Assembly: GCA_027491085.1 (NCBI GenBank)
Contig: JAIXWW010000011.1
Coordinates: forward strand, 1-64,000
Length of the DNA stretch: 64,000 nucleotides
Source of the DNA: Bacteroidota bacterium
Lineage (GTDB): Bacteria > Bacteroidota > Bacteroidia > UKL13-3
Reading direction: 5' to 3'
Each line of letters starts with the position of its first letter. Positions within the stretch are counted from its first letter, which is position 1. The notes beneath the pieces were generated by a model. It did no database searches, had not been told where the DNA came from, and saw only the letters and a list, made by a program, of their open reading frames with translations. Positions 1 through 8,544 of the stretch are shown here, one piece after another. The position numbers and the translations under genes were made by a program.

Positions 1-3000
1 AAATCTAAATCTGGGTAATCTCCAAAATCTACTGAGCCATCTTGATTGATATCTCCGCCATATATTAAATATACGCCTGTTCCATCATCTATCATATTGT
101 CTCCAAAAGCTTGGCTTACGCCACTACTAAAGTCGTAGTTTGTTGTACTACCTATTAATATACTATCGCTACTCCATGTCTCGATTGAGTTACGGTGTTT
201 GATTACTACGTAGTATTTGTTACCTACTGCACTTCCTGGGAAAGTTAAACTTGCCTGACCTGTGGTGCTTAAGGTATCGCTTACGCTGTATGCTAAGCTG
301 TAATCTGGATTACGTAATTCTACTGTAATTGTATCGGCTACCGTTGGTGAGCTTACTCCATCTGCATTAAATGGTGATGAAGTCATTACTCCGCCTCCTA
401 AGTATAAGCCTTGTAAATATGCGGTTAGGTTTAAGGTGGCTCCGTTTGTTAATGTGGTTGTAGAGTCTGTTATTGAATTAATTGATGTACCACACGAATT
501 TGAAGTCCTTAATCTGTAGTAATATTTAACACCAGAAGTTAACCCATTAACATTTTGTGAGGTTCCAGTAACTAGTAAATTATTATAGCCACCTAATATA
601 GAGGTAAAACCTGCATCGGTAGCCACATCTAAATTATAACCTGTTGCACCAGCTATTGCAGTCCAATTTAAAGTGAATGAGTCTGTTGACAAATTACTAA
701 TAGTAAAACTATTTACTCTAGCAGATACTATAAATGTTGAATAAATTGTATCATTATAACGATCGTTATCAGTTGAATCATATGAAAATACTTTTACTGT
801 ATATGTACCAATAGCTAAAGGAGAATAGGTTGCAAATGCAACTAAAGTATCTGCTAATGAATTAATGTTTGAAGCTAAACCCAAATCATTAAAAGAACCA
901 GGACCTGAAATTGAGATGCCATACCTTATATTACCAACATTTGAGGTTCCTAGATTTGCTATATTAGCAGTAGCATTTAATGCTGCACCTAAAGGAAGAT
1001 TTGAACATATACCTAATAAATTAACTGGAGCTACATCATTTACTGAATCAATAACTCTTATATCATCAAAATCAACGTATGAATTATTTGCAGTGCCATA
1101 CCAATCAAGTACGAATTTTACCAACAAACTACTTCCACCACCTACATAAGAAGATAAATCAATATTTACAGGGGTAAAATTAGTTGTAGGGGTATGATTC
1201 ACACCAGAAATTGTATATGCATAAGAATAAGTTGCTCCACAATCGGCTGAAATTAAAACTTTAATACTATCTGTTGCGCCTAGTGTAGTGGCTCCACCTC
1301 CTGTAAAATCGGTCACTTTATATTTAAAACGTAACTTCATTGATGGTGTTACTCCAGTTATTTTAGGTGTATTCAAAACACCATTAGCAGTAAAAGTGGA
1401 TGTATTATAAACATTTATTCTATATGAATTTGAGCCAGATTCGCCTGAACCAGTACTACCAAAAAATCTGCTGGTTGACCAATTAGCTGGCAACGCTGTG
1501 CTAGTATTAAAAGTTTCCGCAAATGGTGCGCTTACAGGAACTACTACAGTTCTAGTAACCCCCATTAAGGTATCATTTATTGCATTGATATCAGATCCAC
1601 TTACAGTCCAAGATTTAAAAGTATAATTACCAGCTACACTCATGTCATATGTATTGGTAAGGGTTACACCCAAGTTACCATCACTACGTAAAGAATCCGA
1701 ATTAATAACAATAGGACCGAATGAAGTTACTACATTACTTGGATCAGTTATTGTTCCATACACAGATAGCGGATTAATAGAGAAATCTTGGGTTAATAAT
1801 CCTAAATTTTGTACATTTACAATGTAACTCGTAGTGGCTGAACCTGCGCATAGACTAGGACTAACTAAATCCGTTATACCTAAATCATTATTTATTTTTA
1901 AACGAGGCTCAATCATGAATCTAAATTGATTATTCGCGTTAACAGAGAAATCATTCCATGGTAATGTACCAAATGATGCTCCTTGTCTAAAATAGAAATT
2001 TTGTGTTCTAATTGGATTTTCATTTTGATAAGCAAAACCAATATTATTGGTTGTGGTTTGTCTTACTCCAACATAAAAGTTACCTGAACTAATTGCAATT
2101 GAAGGAACAGATAAATTATAAACTCCATTTACAGTAGTTTGAGTAGATGAAACCCACAAAGGATTTATTTTTGGTCCCCAAGTACTTCCAGAATCTTCAT
2201 ATATCACAACAGCAAATGATTGTGGTGAAAAAAAGTTATTGCTAAAATCAACATTTACTTGATTAACAAAATTATTTACTGGAGTATTGAACTTAGCTAA
2301 TAATTCACCTTGAGGGTTTGTACCCAAATTACCAGTTCTTGCTAAAAAGGGTCTTGTATAACTTAGTGCATTTAACGTATTTTCTCTAATCCAAGTAACA
2401 GTATCGTTTGTAGTATTTTGATCACCACCCGGAACAGTAGCTGTTAATGTATCATACCCTAAATTAGCAGGGGTGAAACCAGGCAAAGTGTATGTTACAT
2501 CTGATAATGCTGCAATAGAAGGGATTGTATAGGTTATGGTAGCAGGGTTAGCACCAGTAATATTTAAAGTAATAACTGAACCAGTTTGTGCTGAAATTCC
2601 ATTGTTTTTAACTCTTACTCTAATACTATCTAATGTACCAACTGGAATTTTACCATAAGTGTAAATGATTCTTGCTTGTAAATCATTCGTAATAAATGGA
2701 GAAGCAACTGCTTCGAAAGCACCTTTGTAACAAGTAGCCGAACGAGTATTATTATCAATATCAGCAGGAACAGAAGTAATTCTTGGAGCAGATAAATCTG
2801 CATCAGCTAATGAAGCACCACTTAAATAAGGTTGTTGTGTACTTGAAAAAGTAGGAACTTTAGTTAATGAGTTAACATCATTAGTTGACCATTGAATCGC
2901 TGTTGTTATTGTAATTCCTGTTGCAGGAGGTACAGCAGGTACACCTAAAGTCCAAGGTGAGCCAGAATATACATTATAATTTACATCGTAACGTGGTGTT

Positions 3001-4283
3001 GACCAATAATAAATTGCAGCTAGGTAATTATTAGCAACACCTGTGGTAGTATTACCTGTTCTTGAATTAATAAATAGATTGTTTTTTACATTAACATCAG
3101 TAAGTGCGTTATTGTTAAAAACCATTAAGCAATAACCCCTAACATTACTAGAAGTAGAGCCAGAACTTACACCACCAATTCTTACAGTATTATTGTATAT
3201 ATTTAACGTTCCAGGATTATTTCCTTGAGTTAATATTCCATTACATCCACCGGTGAAAGCTGCATTCACGTTGGCATTGGTTTGCATTAAAGCAATGCTG
3301 TTATTGTAAACATTAATGACATTTCCAGATGAACTTGTGGTAAGAGAAAGTAACATTCCAAAAACTGAAGACCCTGAAGCAGTAGCTTTTAAATCATAAA
3401 TTCTATTTTTGGTAATATTGGCTGTCAATCTGGTTGTGGCTGTTGTAGCTCCGACTGAAATAGCTCTTGGAGAAGCAGCAGAAGATGCATATGATGCGGA
3501 GTGATAAAATAAATTCGAATCAATAGTAACTGAACCAATGTTTACACCTAAATTTACACCTGCTAAGTGAAAATCAAAAATTGAGTTATTTATGATAATT
3601 AAATTATCAGTAGTTGCATTTCCTTGATTGTTTGTTCCATCTTGAATAATTGAATTTCTTGCCCCTTTTAGGTTACAATTACGAATTGTATTATTAGAGT
3701 TGGCACCAAAACCAGAACTTGAGTTTATGATATTGATGTTTGCCGCACCTGAAGTAGCTTGACTAGAAGCATTTGTAAAACTTACATATCTAAATTCATT
3801 TCTGGTTGAACCATTGTTTATGCGCATGGTTACATTTGTACTTGCCCCAGTGGTGTTAACATTATAGAAAAATTCTAGTAATGAAGTTGAACCAATTCCA
3901 CCTGCTCTACCGTCAATAACAACACTATCAGCACCATTTAGATCTATTAAATTTAAAGCGGCTGTGGTTGTTGAAATTTGTTTCAATACCGTTGCAGTAT
4001 CTGCTGGTCTAATCAATACTGTTGTGTATGATGCAGACCCAACTCCACTTGCATTAAGAACAGCACTAGCAGACATTGAAAAACTCGAATGGATACGAAT
4101 ATCTACATCTCCTTGATATACGCCACTATTAATATCTGAAAAAACACCATTGAGTGATGTGTAAACACCCACAGAACCTGATCCTGAACCAGCAGTAGAA
4201 GTAACTGATACTTGTTGTGCTCTTGCCTGAACAACCGTAAAGGCAATTAATAGCATGATTAGTTTTTGTAATTTTTTATTCAT
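1..4283 (-). CDS. Very large secreted beta-helix / fibronectin-type protein, 3' end cut by window edge
   Basis: An open frame runs on the minus strand from an ATG at 4283 off the left edge (at least 1427 residues). I translated it by hand. It starts with a signal peptide (about residues 1-23, ending ARAQ). A long Asn/Ser/Thr-rich region follows with repeated N-N-x-I/V turns (about residues 150-420), typical of right-handed parallel beta-helices. Next come CARDB/Ig-like stretches, a jelly-roll-like segment with the LPANWS signature (about 920-1075), and a fibronectin type III domain (about 1190-1270). A dockerin-like calcium-binding loop (GGDINQDGSVDFGDYPDLD) lies at the very edge. Proteins of this build in Bacteroidota usually end in a T9SS sorting domain, which would lie outside the window. 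The role is probably surface adhesion or polysaccharide binding; no catalytic motif was recognised. Confidence 0.85.
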   Translation of the reverse strand, partial: MNKKLQKLIMLLIAFTVVQARAQQVSVTSTAGSGSGSVGVYTSLNGVFSDINSGVYQGDVDIRIHSSFSMSASAVLNASGVGSASYTTVLIRPADTATVLKQISTTTAALNLIDLNGADSVVIDGRAGGIGSTSLLEFFYNVNTTGASTNVTMRINNGSTRNEFRYVSFTNASSQATSGAANINIINSSSGFGANSNNTIRNCNLKGARNSIIQDGTNNQGNATTDNLIIINNSIFDFHLAGVNLGVNIGSVTIDSNLFYHSASYASSAASPRAISVGATTATTRLTANITKNRIYDLKATASGSSVFGMLLSLTTSSSGNVINVYNNSIALMQTNANVNAAFTGGCNGILTQGNNPGTLNIYNNTVRIGGVSSGSTSSNVRGYCLMVFNNNALTDVNVKNNLFINSRTGNTTTGVANNYLAAIYYWSTPRYDVNYNVYSGSPWTLGVPAVPPATGITITTAIQWSTNDVNSLTKVPTFSSTQQPYLSGASLADADLSAPRITSVPADIDNNTRSATCYKGAFEAVASPFITNDLQARIIYTYGKIPVGTLDSIRVRVKNNGISAQTGSVITLNITGANPATITYTIPSIAALSDVTYTLPGFTPANLGYDTLTATVPGGDQNTTNDTVTWIRENTLNALSYTRPFLARTGNLGTNPQGELLAKFNTPVNNFVNQVNVDFSNNFFSPQSFAVVIYEDSGSTWGPKINPLWVSSTQTTVNGVYNLSVPSIAISSGNFYVGVRQTTTNNIGFAYQNENPIRTQNFYFRQGASFGTLPWNDFSVNANNQFRFMIEPRLKINNDLGITDLVSPSLCAGSATTSYIVNVQNLGLLTQDFSINPLSVYGTITDPSNVVTSFGPIVINSDSLRSDGNLGVTLTNTYDMSVAGNYTFKSWTVSGSDINAINDTLMGVTRTVVVPVSAPFAETFNTSTALPANWSTSRFFGSTGSGESGSNSYRINVYNTSTFTANGVLNTPKITGVTPSMKLRFKYKVTDFTGGGATTLGATDSIKVLISADCGATYSYAYTISGVNHTPTTNFTPVNIDLSSYVGGGSSLLVKFVLDWYGTANNSYVDFDDIRVIDSVNDVAPVNLLGICSNLPLGAALNATANIANLGTSNVGNIRYGISISGPGSFNDLGLASNINSLADTLVAFATYSPLAIGTYTVKVFSYDSTDNDRYNDTIYSTFIVSARVNSFTISNLSTDSFTLNWTAIAGATGYNLDVATDAGFTSILGGYNNLLVTGTSQNVNGLTSGVKYYYRLRTSNSCGTSINSITDSTTTLTNGATLNLTAYLQGLYLGGGVMTSSPFNADGVSSPTVADTITVELRNPDYSLAYSVSDTLSTTGQASLTFPGSAVGNKYYVVIKHRNSIETWSSDSILIGSTTNYDFSSGVSQAFGDNMIDDGTGVYLIYGGDINQDGSVDFGDYPDLD

Positions 4284-4654
4284 ATATTTTTATTTTTTGA
4301 AAAACAATGATATTTTATTATTTGATAAATATCAATACTTTTTTCTTTGTCTAAATAAAATAAATTACAACTTGGCACTTTATGTAGTACAATTCGTACA
4401 AAACGCACTTAAATGACTTTTATCATCATTTAAAATAATTAAAGTTTTTACAATTTAGTACAAATAAATTAACGATTTCTTTATTCCAAAGCGATTCATT
4501 TCCCAGCAATGATAGGCCATTAACATATTTCAAAAAGGAGTAAAACTACATAAATAGTTAATAACAATGTTCTTGTTATTCCTTTGCTAAAAAACAAAAA
4601 AAACCTCCAACTCATAATGAATTGAAGGCTATTTTAATAATTTTAATTATAAAG
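4284..4654. other. Intergenic region between two minus-strand genes
   Basis: This 371-base AT-rich stretch has no credible coding sequence. It holds the terminator of the deoxyhypusine-synthase-like gene at 4591-4628 and a small dyad at 4561-4579 (ATAACAA / TTGTTAT). The promoter of the large secreted protein should lie near 4290-4340, but I found no full TAnnTTTG match there. Confidence 0.6.
4591..4628 (-). terminator. Rho-independent terminator of the DHS-like gene
   Basis: Read on the minus strand, CCTTCAATTC and GAGTTGGAGG form a 10-bp stem with two G-T pairs and a 5-base loop, followed directly by a run of eight T. It lies 27 bases downstream of the stop codon at 4655. Confidence 0.8.
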
Positions 4655-5629
4655 TTACCAGCCTAATATCCAAGCAAACATTAACGGAGCTACAATAGTA
4701 GCATCGCTTTCTACTATAAATTTAGGAGTATGAATATCTAATTTTCCCCAAGTAATTTTTTCGTTAGGAACTGCTCCTGAGTAAGAACCATAAGAAGTCG
4801 TTGAATCGCTAATTTGGCAGAAGTAACTCCAAAATGGAATATCTGTCATTTCCATATCTTGGTATAACATGGGTACTACGCAAATTGGAAAATCGCCAGC
4901 AATACCACCACCAATTTGGAAGAAACCAACACCTTTGCCACCAGAATTTTCAGGATACCATTTTGCTAACCAAGCCATGTACTCAATACCAGATTTCATG
5001 GTGCTTGCTTTCAATTCGCCTTTTATAACATATGAAGCAAAAATATTTCCCATAGTTGAATCTTCCCAACCTGGAACTACCATTGGTAAATTGCGTTCAG
5101 CAGCAGCCAACATCCAAGAGTTTTTAGGATCTATTTCATAATATTGTTGTAACTCGCCACTCAATAAGATTTTATACATGAATTCATGTGGAAAATAACG
5201 TTCGCCTTTTTCTTCTGCATCTTTCCAAATTTTATGAATATGTTTTTGTAATCTTCTGAATGCCTCTTCTTCAGGAATACAAGTATCGGTAACACGGTTA
5301 TAATGGTTTTCCAATAAATCCCATTCTTCTTGCGGACTTAAATCGCGGTAGTTAGGCACACGTTTGTAATGACTATGTGCTACCAAATTCATAATATCTT
5401 CTTCTAAGTTAGCACCAGTACAGCTAATAATATCCACTTTACCTTGGCGAATCATTTCGGCTAACGATTTTCCCAACTCAGCAGTACTCATTGCTCCAGC
5501 AAGCGTTACCATCATTTTTCCACCTTCATTTAAATGGGTTTCGTAACCTTTAGCAGCATCCACCAAAGCAGCTGCATTAAAATGTTTATAGTGTGTTTCA
5601 ATAAAATTTGAAATAGGTCCTTTAGTCAT
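4655..5629 (-). CDS. Deoxyhypusine synthase family protein
   Basis: This 324-residue protein resembles deoxyhypusine synthase along its full length. These NAD-dependent enzymes transfer the aminobutyl group of spermidine to a lysine (eIF5A in eukaryotes and archaea) or, in bacterial relatives, probably to a free polyamine. Visible motifs are the NAD-site segment SCTGANLEED (69-78), the glycine-rich GVGFFQIGGGI (about 234-243), and the catalytic lysine K296 in TWGK near the C-terminus. Bacteria lack eIF5A, so a polyamine role such as homospermidine synthesis is the best guess. It stands alone as a transcription unit, with a promoter-like box at 5653-5660 and a terminator at 4591-4628. Confidence 0.88.
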   Translation of the reverse strand: MTKGPISNFIETHYKHFNAAALVDAAKGYETHLNEGGKMMVTLAGAMSTAELGKSLAEMIRQGKVDIISCTGANLEEDIMNLVAHSHYKRVPNYRDLSPQEEWDLLENHYNRVTDTCIPEEEAFRRLQKHIHKIWKDAEEKGERYFPHEFMYKILLSGELQQYYEIDPKNSWMLAAAERNLPMVVPGWEDSTMGNIFASYVIKGELKASTMKSGIEYMAWLAKWYPENSGGKGVGFFQIGGGIAGDFPICVVPMLYQDMEMTDIPFWSYFCQISDSTTSYGSYSGAVPNEKITWGKLDIHTPKFIVESDATIVAPLMFAWILGW

Positions 5630-5652
5630 GTTGTTTTATTTTTAAAAGTGTG

Positions 5653-5660
5653 CAAATATA
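5653..5660 (-). promoter_or_regulatory. -7 box for the DHS-like gene
   Basis: The minus strand reads TATATTTGC, an exact TAnnTTTG match, 23 bases upstream of the ATG at 5629. No clear TTTG -33 box was seen at the usual spacing. Confidence 0.45.
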
Positions 5661-5690
5661 AGCTAGAGTTTTACATTTAAAATTAAGTTT

Positions 5691-5719
5691 TTTGAGTATG
5701 AGAAAGGTTTATATATTTG
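5691..5719 (+). promoter_or_regulatory. Promoter of the DUF1801 gene
   Basis: TTTG at 5691-5694 and TATATTTG at 5712-5719 are 17 bases apart and fit the Bacteroidota -33/-7 pattern. Transcription would begin near 5725, which supports translation starting at 5760 rather than at the earlier in-frame codon at 5721. Confidence 0.5.
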
Positions 5720-5759
5720 ATTGTTAAAATTTAAAATTACGAACTTATTTTTTTCAATT

Positions 5760-6149
5760 ATGACCAAAACCAGCCCAAACCTAGTTGATTTATATATTGC
5801 TGAATTTCAAGCCAATGTGCAACAGCAATTACAAATATTGCGGAAAATTATTATTGAAACTGTTCCAAATGCCGAAGAAATTATAAGTTATAAAATGCCT
5901 GCTTACAAGGTACACGAGTGTTTAGTGTATTTTGCTGGTTATAAAAATCATGTAGGCTTTTATCCTACAGGCTCTGGAATTGGAGCTTTTGAACAAGAGT
6001 TAGGTAATTATAAATACTCGAAAGGTGCGGTGCAATTTCCAATTGACAAAGAGTTACCCCGCGATTTGATAGTGAGAATGGTAGAATACAGATTGGCATC
6101 AGCGATTGCAAAGCATGAAAGTAAAAGGGTTTTGAAAAGAAATAAATGA
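5760..6149 (+). CDS. DUF1801 (YdhG-like) domain protein
   Basis: A small soluble protein of 129 residues. The segments VPNAEEIISYKMPAYK and HVGFYPTG, and the C-terminal P-x-x-L-x-x-x-M-V-E-Y-R helix, match the DUF1801/YdhG family, which adopts a frataxin-like fold. Members often occur alone and have no established biochemical role. I chose the ATG at 5760 because a promoter match lies at 5691-5719 and the family begins near this methionine. It diverges from the DHS-like gene. Confidence 0.8.
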   Translation: MTKTSPNLVDLYIAEFQANVQQQLQILRKIIIETVPNAEEIISYKMPAYKVHECLVYFAGYKNHVGFYPTGSGIGAFEQELGNYKYSKGAVQFPIDKELPRDLIVRMVEYRLASAIAKHESKRVLKRNK

Positions 6150-6216
6150 GAAGGTTAAGTTTTATAAGAAAGTTACCCTAAAAAGCTTGAAAAAAAAATT
6201 ATTTTAGTCTTAATTA

Positions 6217-6228
6217 TAGCATATTCGC
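6217..6228 (+). promoter_or_regulatory. Shared 12-mer, probable variant -7 box
   Basis: TAGCATATTCGC ends 12 bases before the ATG at 6241. The same 12-mer occurs at 61292-61303 with the same 12-base gap to an ATG at 61316. It resembles TAnnTTTGC with two changes and is probably a core promoter variant. Confidence 0.35.
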
Positions 6229-6240
6229 CTCTCCAAACTA

Positions 6241-7026
6241 ATGTCTAAACACAAAGAATTTTTAAACAAACAAGTTGCTATTTATAATCAAAAAGGATTT
6301 ATTGAATTAGATCCTATTTGCATACCTCATTTATTTACTAAAAAACAAGATATTGAAATTGCAGGATTGTTTGCTGCTGTTTTTGCATGGGGACAACGAA
6401 ATACAATCATTAATAAATGTACTGATTTATTAGCAAGAATGGATAATGCTCCGCATCAATTTGTGGTAAATCATGAAGATAAAGATTTGAAAAAATTGCT
6501 TGGCTTTAAGCATAGAACTTTTAACGATACTGATTTGCTTTATTTTATTTCGTTTTTAAAATATTGGTATAGTAAAGATGAAAGTTTAGAAACAGCATTT
6601 TCAAAACATTTAAAACCAAAGGATAAAACCATTGAGAATGCTTTGAATGGTTTTAGAGATTCTTTTTTTTCGTTACCCCATGTCCCTCATCGAACTATGA
6701 AGCATATTGCTTCGCCAATACAAAACTCTGCTTGTAAAAGACTGTGTATGTATTTAAGGTGGATGGTTAGAAACGATAATAATGGGGTAGATTTTGGCAT
6801 TTGGCAACAAATAAAACCAAGTCAATTAATGATGCCATTGGACTTACATGTGCAACGAACTGCTCAAAAATTAGGATTACTTAGCCGTACGCAAAGCGAT
6901 TGGAAAGCAGTAGAAGAATTAACCGAAAACCTCAGGAAATTTGATAAAACAGATCCAATAAAATACGATTATGCACTTTTTGGATTGAGCATTATGCCAG
7001 ATTTTGATATATATAAAACTAGTTAG
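6241..7026 (+). CDS. TIGR02757 (DUF2400) family protein
   Basis: This 261-residue protein matches the TIGR02757/DUF2400 family through motifs such as EIAGLFAAVFAWGQR, HRTFNDTDL, and a C-terminal region with CKRLCMYLRWMVR and PLDLHVQRTAQKLGLL. The helix pattern around the last two motifs recalls helix-hairpin-helix DNA glycosylase-like folds, but the biochemical function is not known to me. It is a lone gene converging on the HD phosphohydrolase gene, with one base between the two stop codons, so transcription of one may affect the other. Confidence 0.8.
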   Translation: MSKHKEFLNKQVAIYNQKGFIELDPICIPHLFTKKQDIEIAGLFAAVFAWGQRNTIINKCTDLLARMDNAPHQFVVNHEDKDLKKLLGFKHRTFNDTDLLYFISFLKYWYSKDESLETAFSKHLKPKDKTIENALNGFRDSFFSLPHVPHRTMKHIASPIQNSACKRLCMYLRWMVRNDNNGVDFGIWQQIKPSQLMMPLDLHVQRTAQKLGLLSRTQSDWKAVEELTENLRKFDKTDPIKYDYALFGLSIMPDFDIYKTS

Positions 7027-7027
7027 T

Positions 7028-8254
7028 TTACCTTACAAAACACATAAAATATTTGGTAACCAATTTGGTTAGTGAATCAATATTATATTGATCGCTGGCA
7101 TCGGCTATATCTTGCACTTGCCCGTTTTTAAATAAAATATTGATGTGGAAATTATTTGCACTGTAAGCTTTATTTTGGACCGAATCGGTATAAACAAAAT
7201 AGTCAGCTTCTTCCATGGTAATATCCAAGTTATCGGCCGCCATGAATTTATAACTTTCTACCGTGGTTTTTTCAAATGGTGCATTTTGCAACACTACTTT
7301 TGGTAATTTTCTGTTACGTAGCATATTGCACAAAGTGCTTAAAATTTTATCGCTATGATTACACCAAACTTTTATTGAGGTAAATATATCATCATCATCA
7401 AGCAAACAATAATTATCAAATGCTTCATTGTTTTTATAAAACTCATCTTTGCCAATTTTATGGTATAAAAAATAATGCAATGCTGGCGTAGCAAATAATG
7501 TTTCATTATGGCTAGCTAAATATTGCGCACGTTGAATTATTTTAATTAATAATTGTTCGGCTGCAACCACAGTTTTGTGCAGGTAAACTTGCCAATACAT
7601 TAACCTGCGGGCTATTAAAAATTTTTCGACCGAATAAATACCTTTTTCTTCAATTACCAACTCATCGTTCACCACATTTAGCATATTAATTATCCTATCG
7701 TGCCCAATGGAACCTTCTTGCACACCCGTGTAAAAACTATCTCTGCGCAAGTAATCAAGCCTGTCCATATCTAGTTGACTAGAAACCAATTGGTGAAGAA
7801 ATTTCTTTTTGTATTTATTGGTAAATATTTCAATGGCTGTGGTTAATTTTCCATCAAATTGCTCATTGAGTAATTCCATAAAACGCAATGAAATAGCCTC
7901 GTGAGGAACATCTTTTATGATTAAACCTTCAAGAGTATGGCTAAATGGACCATGCCCCATATCGTGCAACAAAATAGCTGCGCAAACCGATTCGGACTCA
8001 TGGTGAGTAATTTCGATGCCTTTGCTTTTTAAAATTTCAACCGCCTGAAAAGTTAAACTCATGGCACCAATTACATGCTGAAAACGTGTGTGTTGAGCAC
8101 CTGGATAAACCAAATACGAAAGCCCCAATTGCTTAATTCTGCGTAAACGCTGAAACCACGAATGTTCTATTAAATCGTAAATAAGTTCAAAAGGTATATT
8201 TACAAATCCATATACAGGATCGTTAATGATTTTCTTTTTATTGGGTAAATTCAC
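7028..8254 (-). CDS. HD superfamily phosphohydrolase (dNTPase/SAMHD1-like)
   Basis: A 408-residue HD-domain protein. The N-terminal segment KIINDPVYGFVNIP, the metal-binding HTRFQHVIG, the HD pair in LLHDMGHGPFSH and the later SQLDMDRLDYLRRDSFYTG are characteristic of the dGTPase/SAMHD1-like HD family. A nucleotide triphosphohydrolase activity is likely, but the substrate is unproven. The start is a GTG at 8254. A -7-like TATTTTTG sits at 8259-8266, only four bases upstream of it, so the mRNA could be nearly leaderless. Confidence 0.88.
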   Translation of the reverse strand: MNLPNKKKIINDPVYGFVNIPFELIYDLIEHSWFQRLRRIKQLGLSYLVYPGAQHTRFQHVIGAMSLTFQAVEILKSKGIEITHHESESVCAAILLHDMGHGPFSHTLEGLIIKDVPHEAISLRFMELLNEQFDGKLTTAIEIFTNKYKKKFLHQLVSSQLDMDRLDYLRRDSFYTGVQEGSIGHDRIINMLNVVNDELVIEEKGIYSVEKFLIARRLMYWQVYLHKTVVAAEQLLIKIIQRAQYLASHNETLFATPALHYFLYHKIGKDEFYKNNEAFDNYCLLDDDDIFTSIKVWCNHSDKILSTLCNMLRNRKLPKVVLQNAPFEKTTVESYKFMAADNLDITMEEADYFVYTDSVQNKAYSANNFHINILFKNGQVQDIADASDQYNIDSLTKLVTKYFMCFVR

Positions 8255-8279
8255 GGTTCAAAAATAGGGTATTTTTGAA

Positions 8280-8338
8280 TTGATTGGTTTATTGGTATAT
8301 TAGTTGATAGGTTAATTGAGTTAATTTAGTTGATTTGG
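8280..8338 (+). repeat. Degenerate 8-9 bp tandem array
   Basis: Seven consecutive units can be read: TTGATTGG, TTTATTGG, TATATTAG, TTGATAGG, TTAATTGAG, TTAATTTAG and TTGATTTGG. They form a degenerate array of period 8-9 between the HD gene and porX. It is non-coding and has no recognised function. The rest of 8255-8544 shows only a small GGGCAG/CTGCCC dyad (8384-8405). Confidence 0.55.
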
Positions 8339-8544
8339 AAGATTAGATATAATATCGAACCTTTTGGGTTTTATCCTTTTTTCGGGCAGTTACGCAGGTC
8401 TGCCCCAACGGTAATAAAACAAAAACACTAAAACTCCGAAAACTGCGTTATATTTACCTTTTATAAAAGTAAACCAAATTAACACACAAACTATTTTTAT
8501 TTTTAAGTAAACAAGTAATCTTTGCAAAAAACAATTAAAAACTA

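Noticed and set aside
865..1827. Two plus-strand frames at 865-1149 and 1642-1827
   Set aside because: They are antisense to the large secreted protein, which translates continuously on the minus strand.
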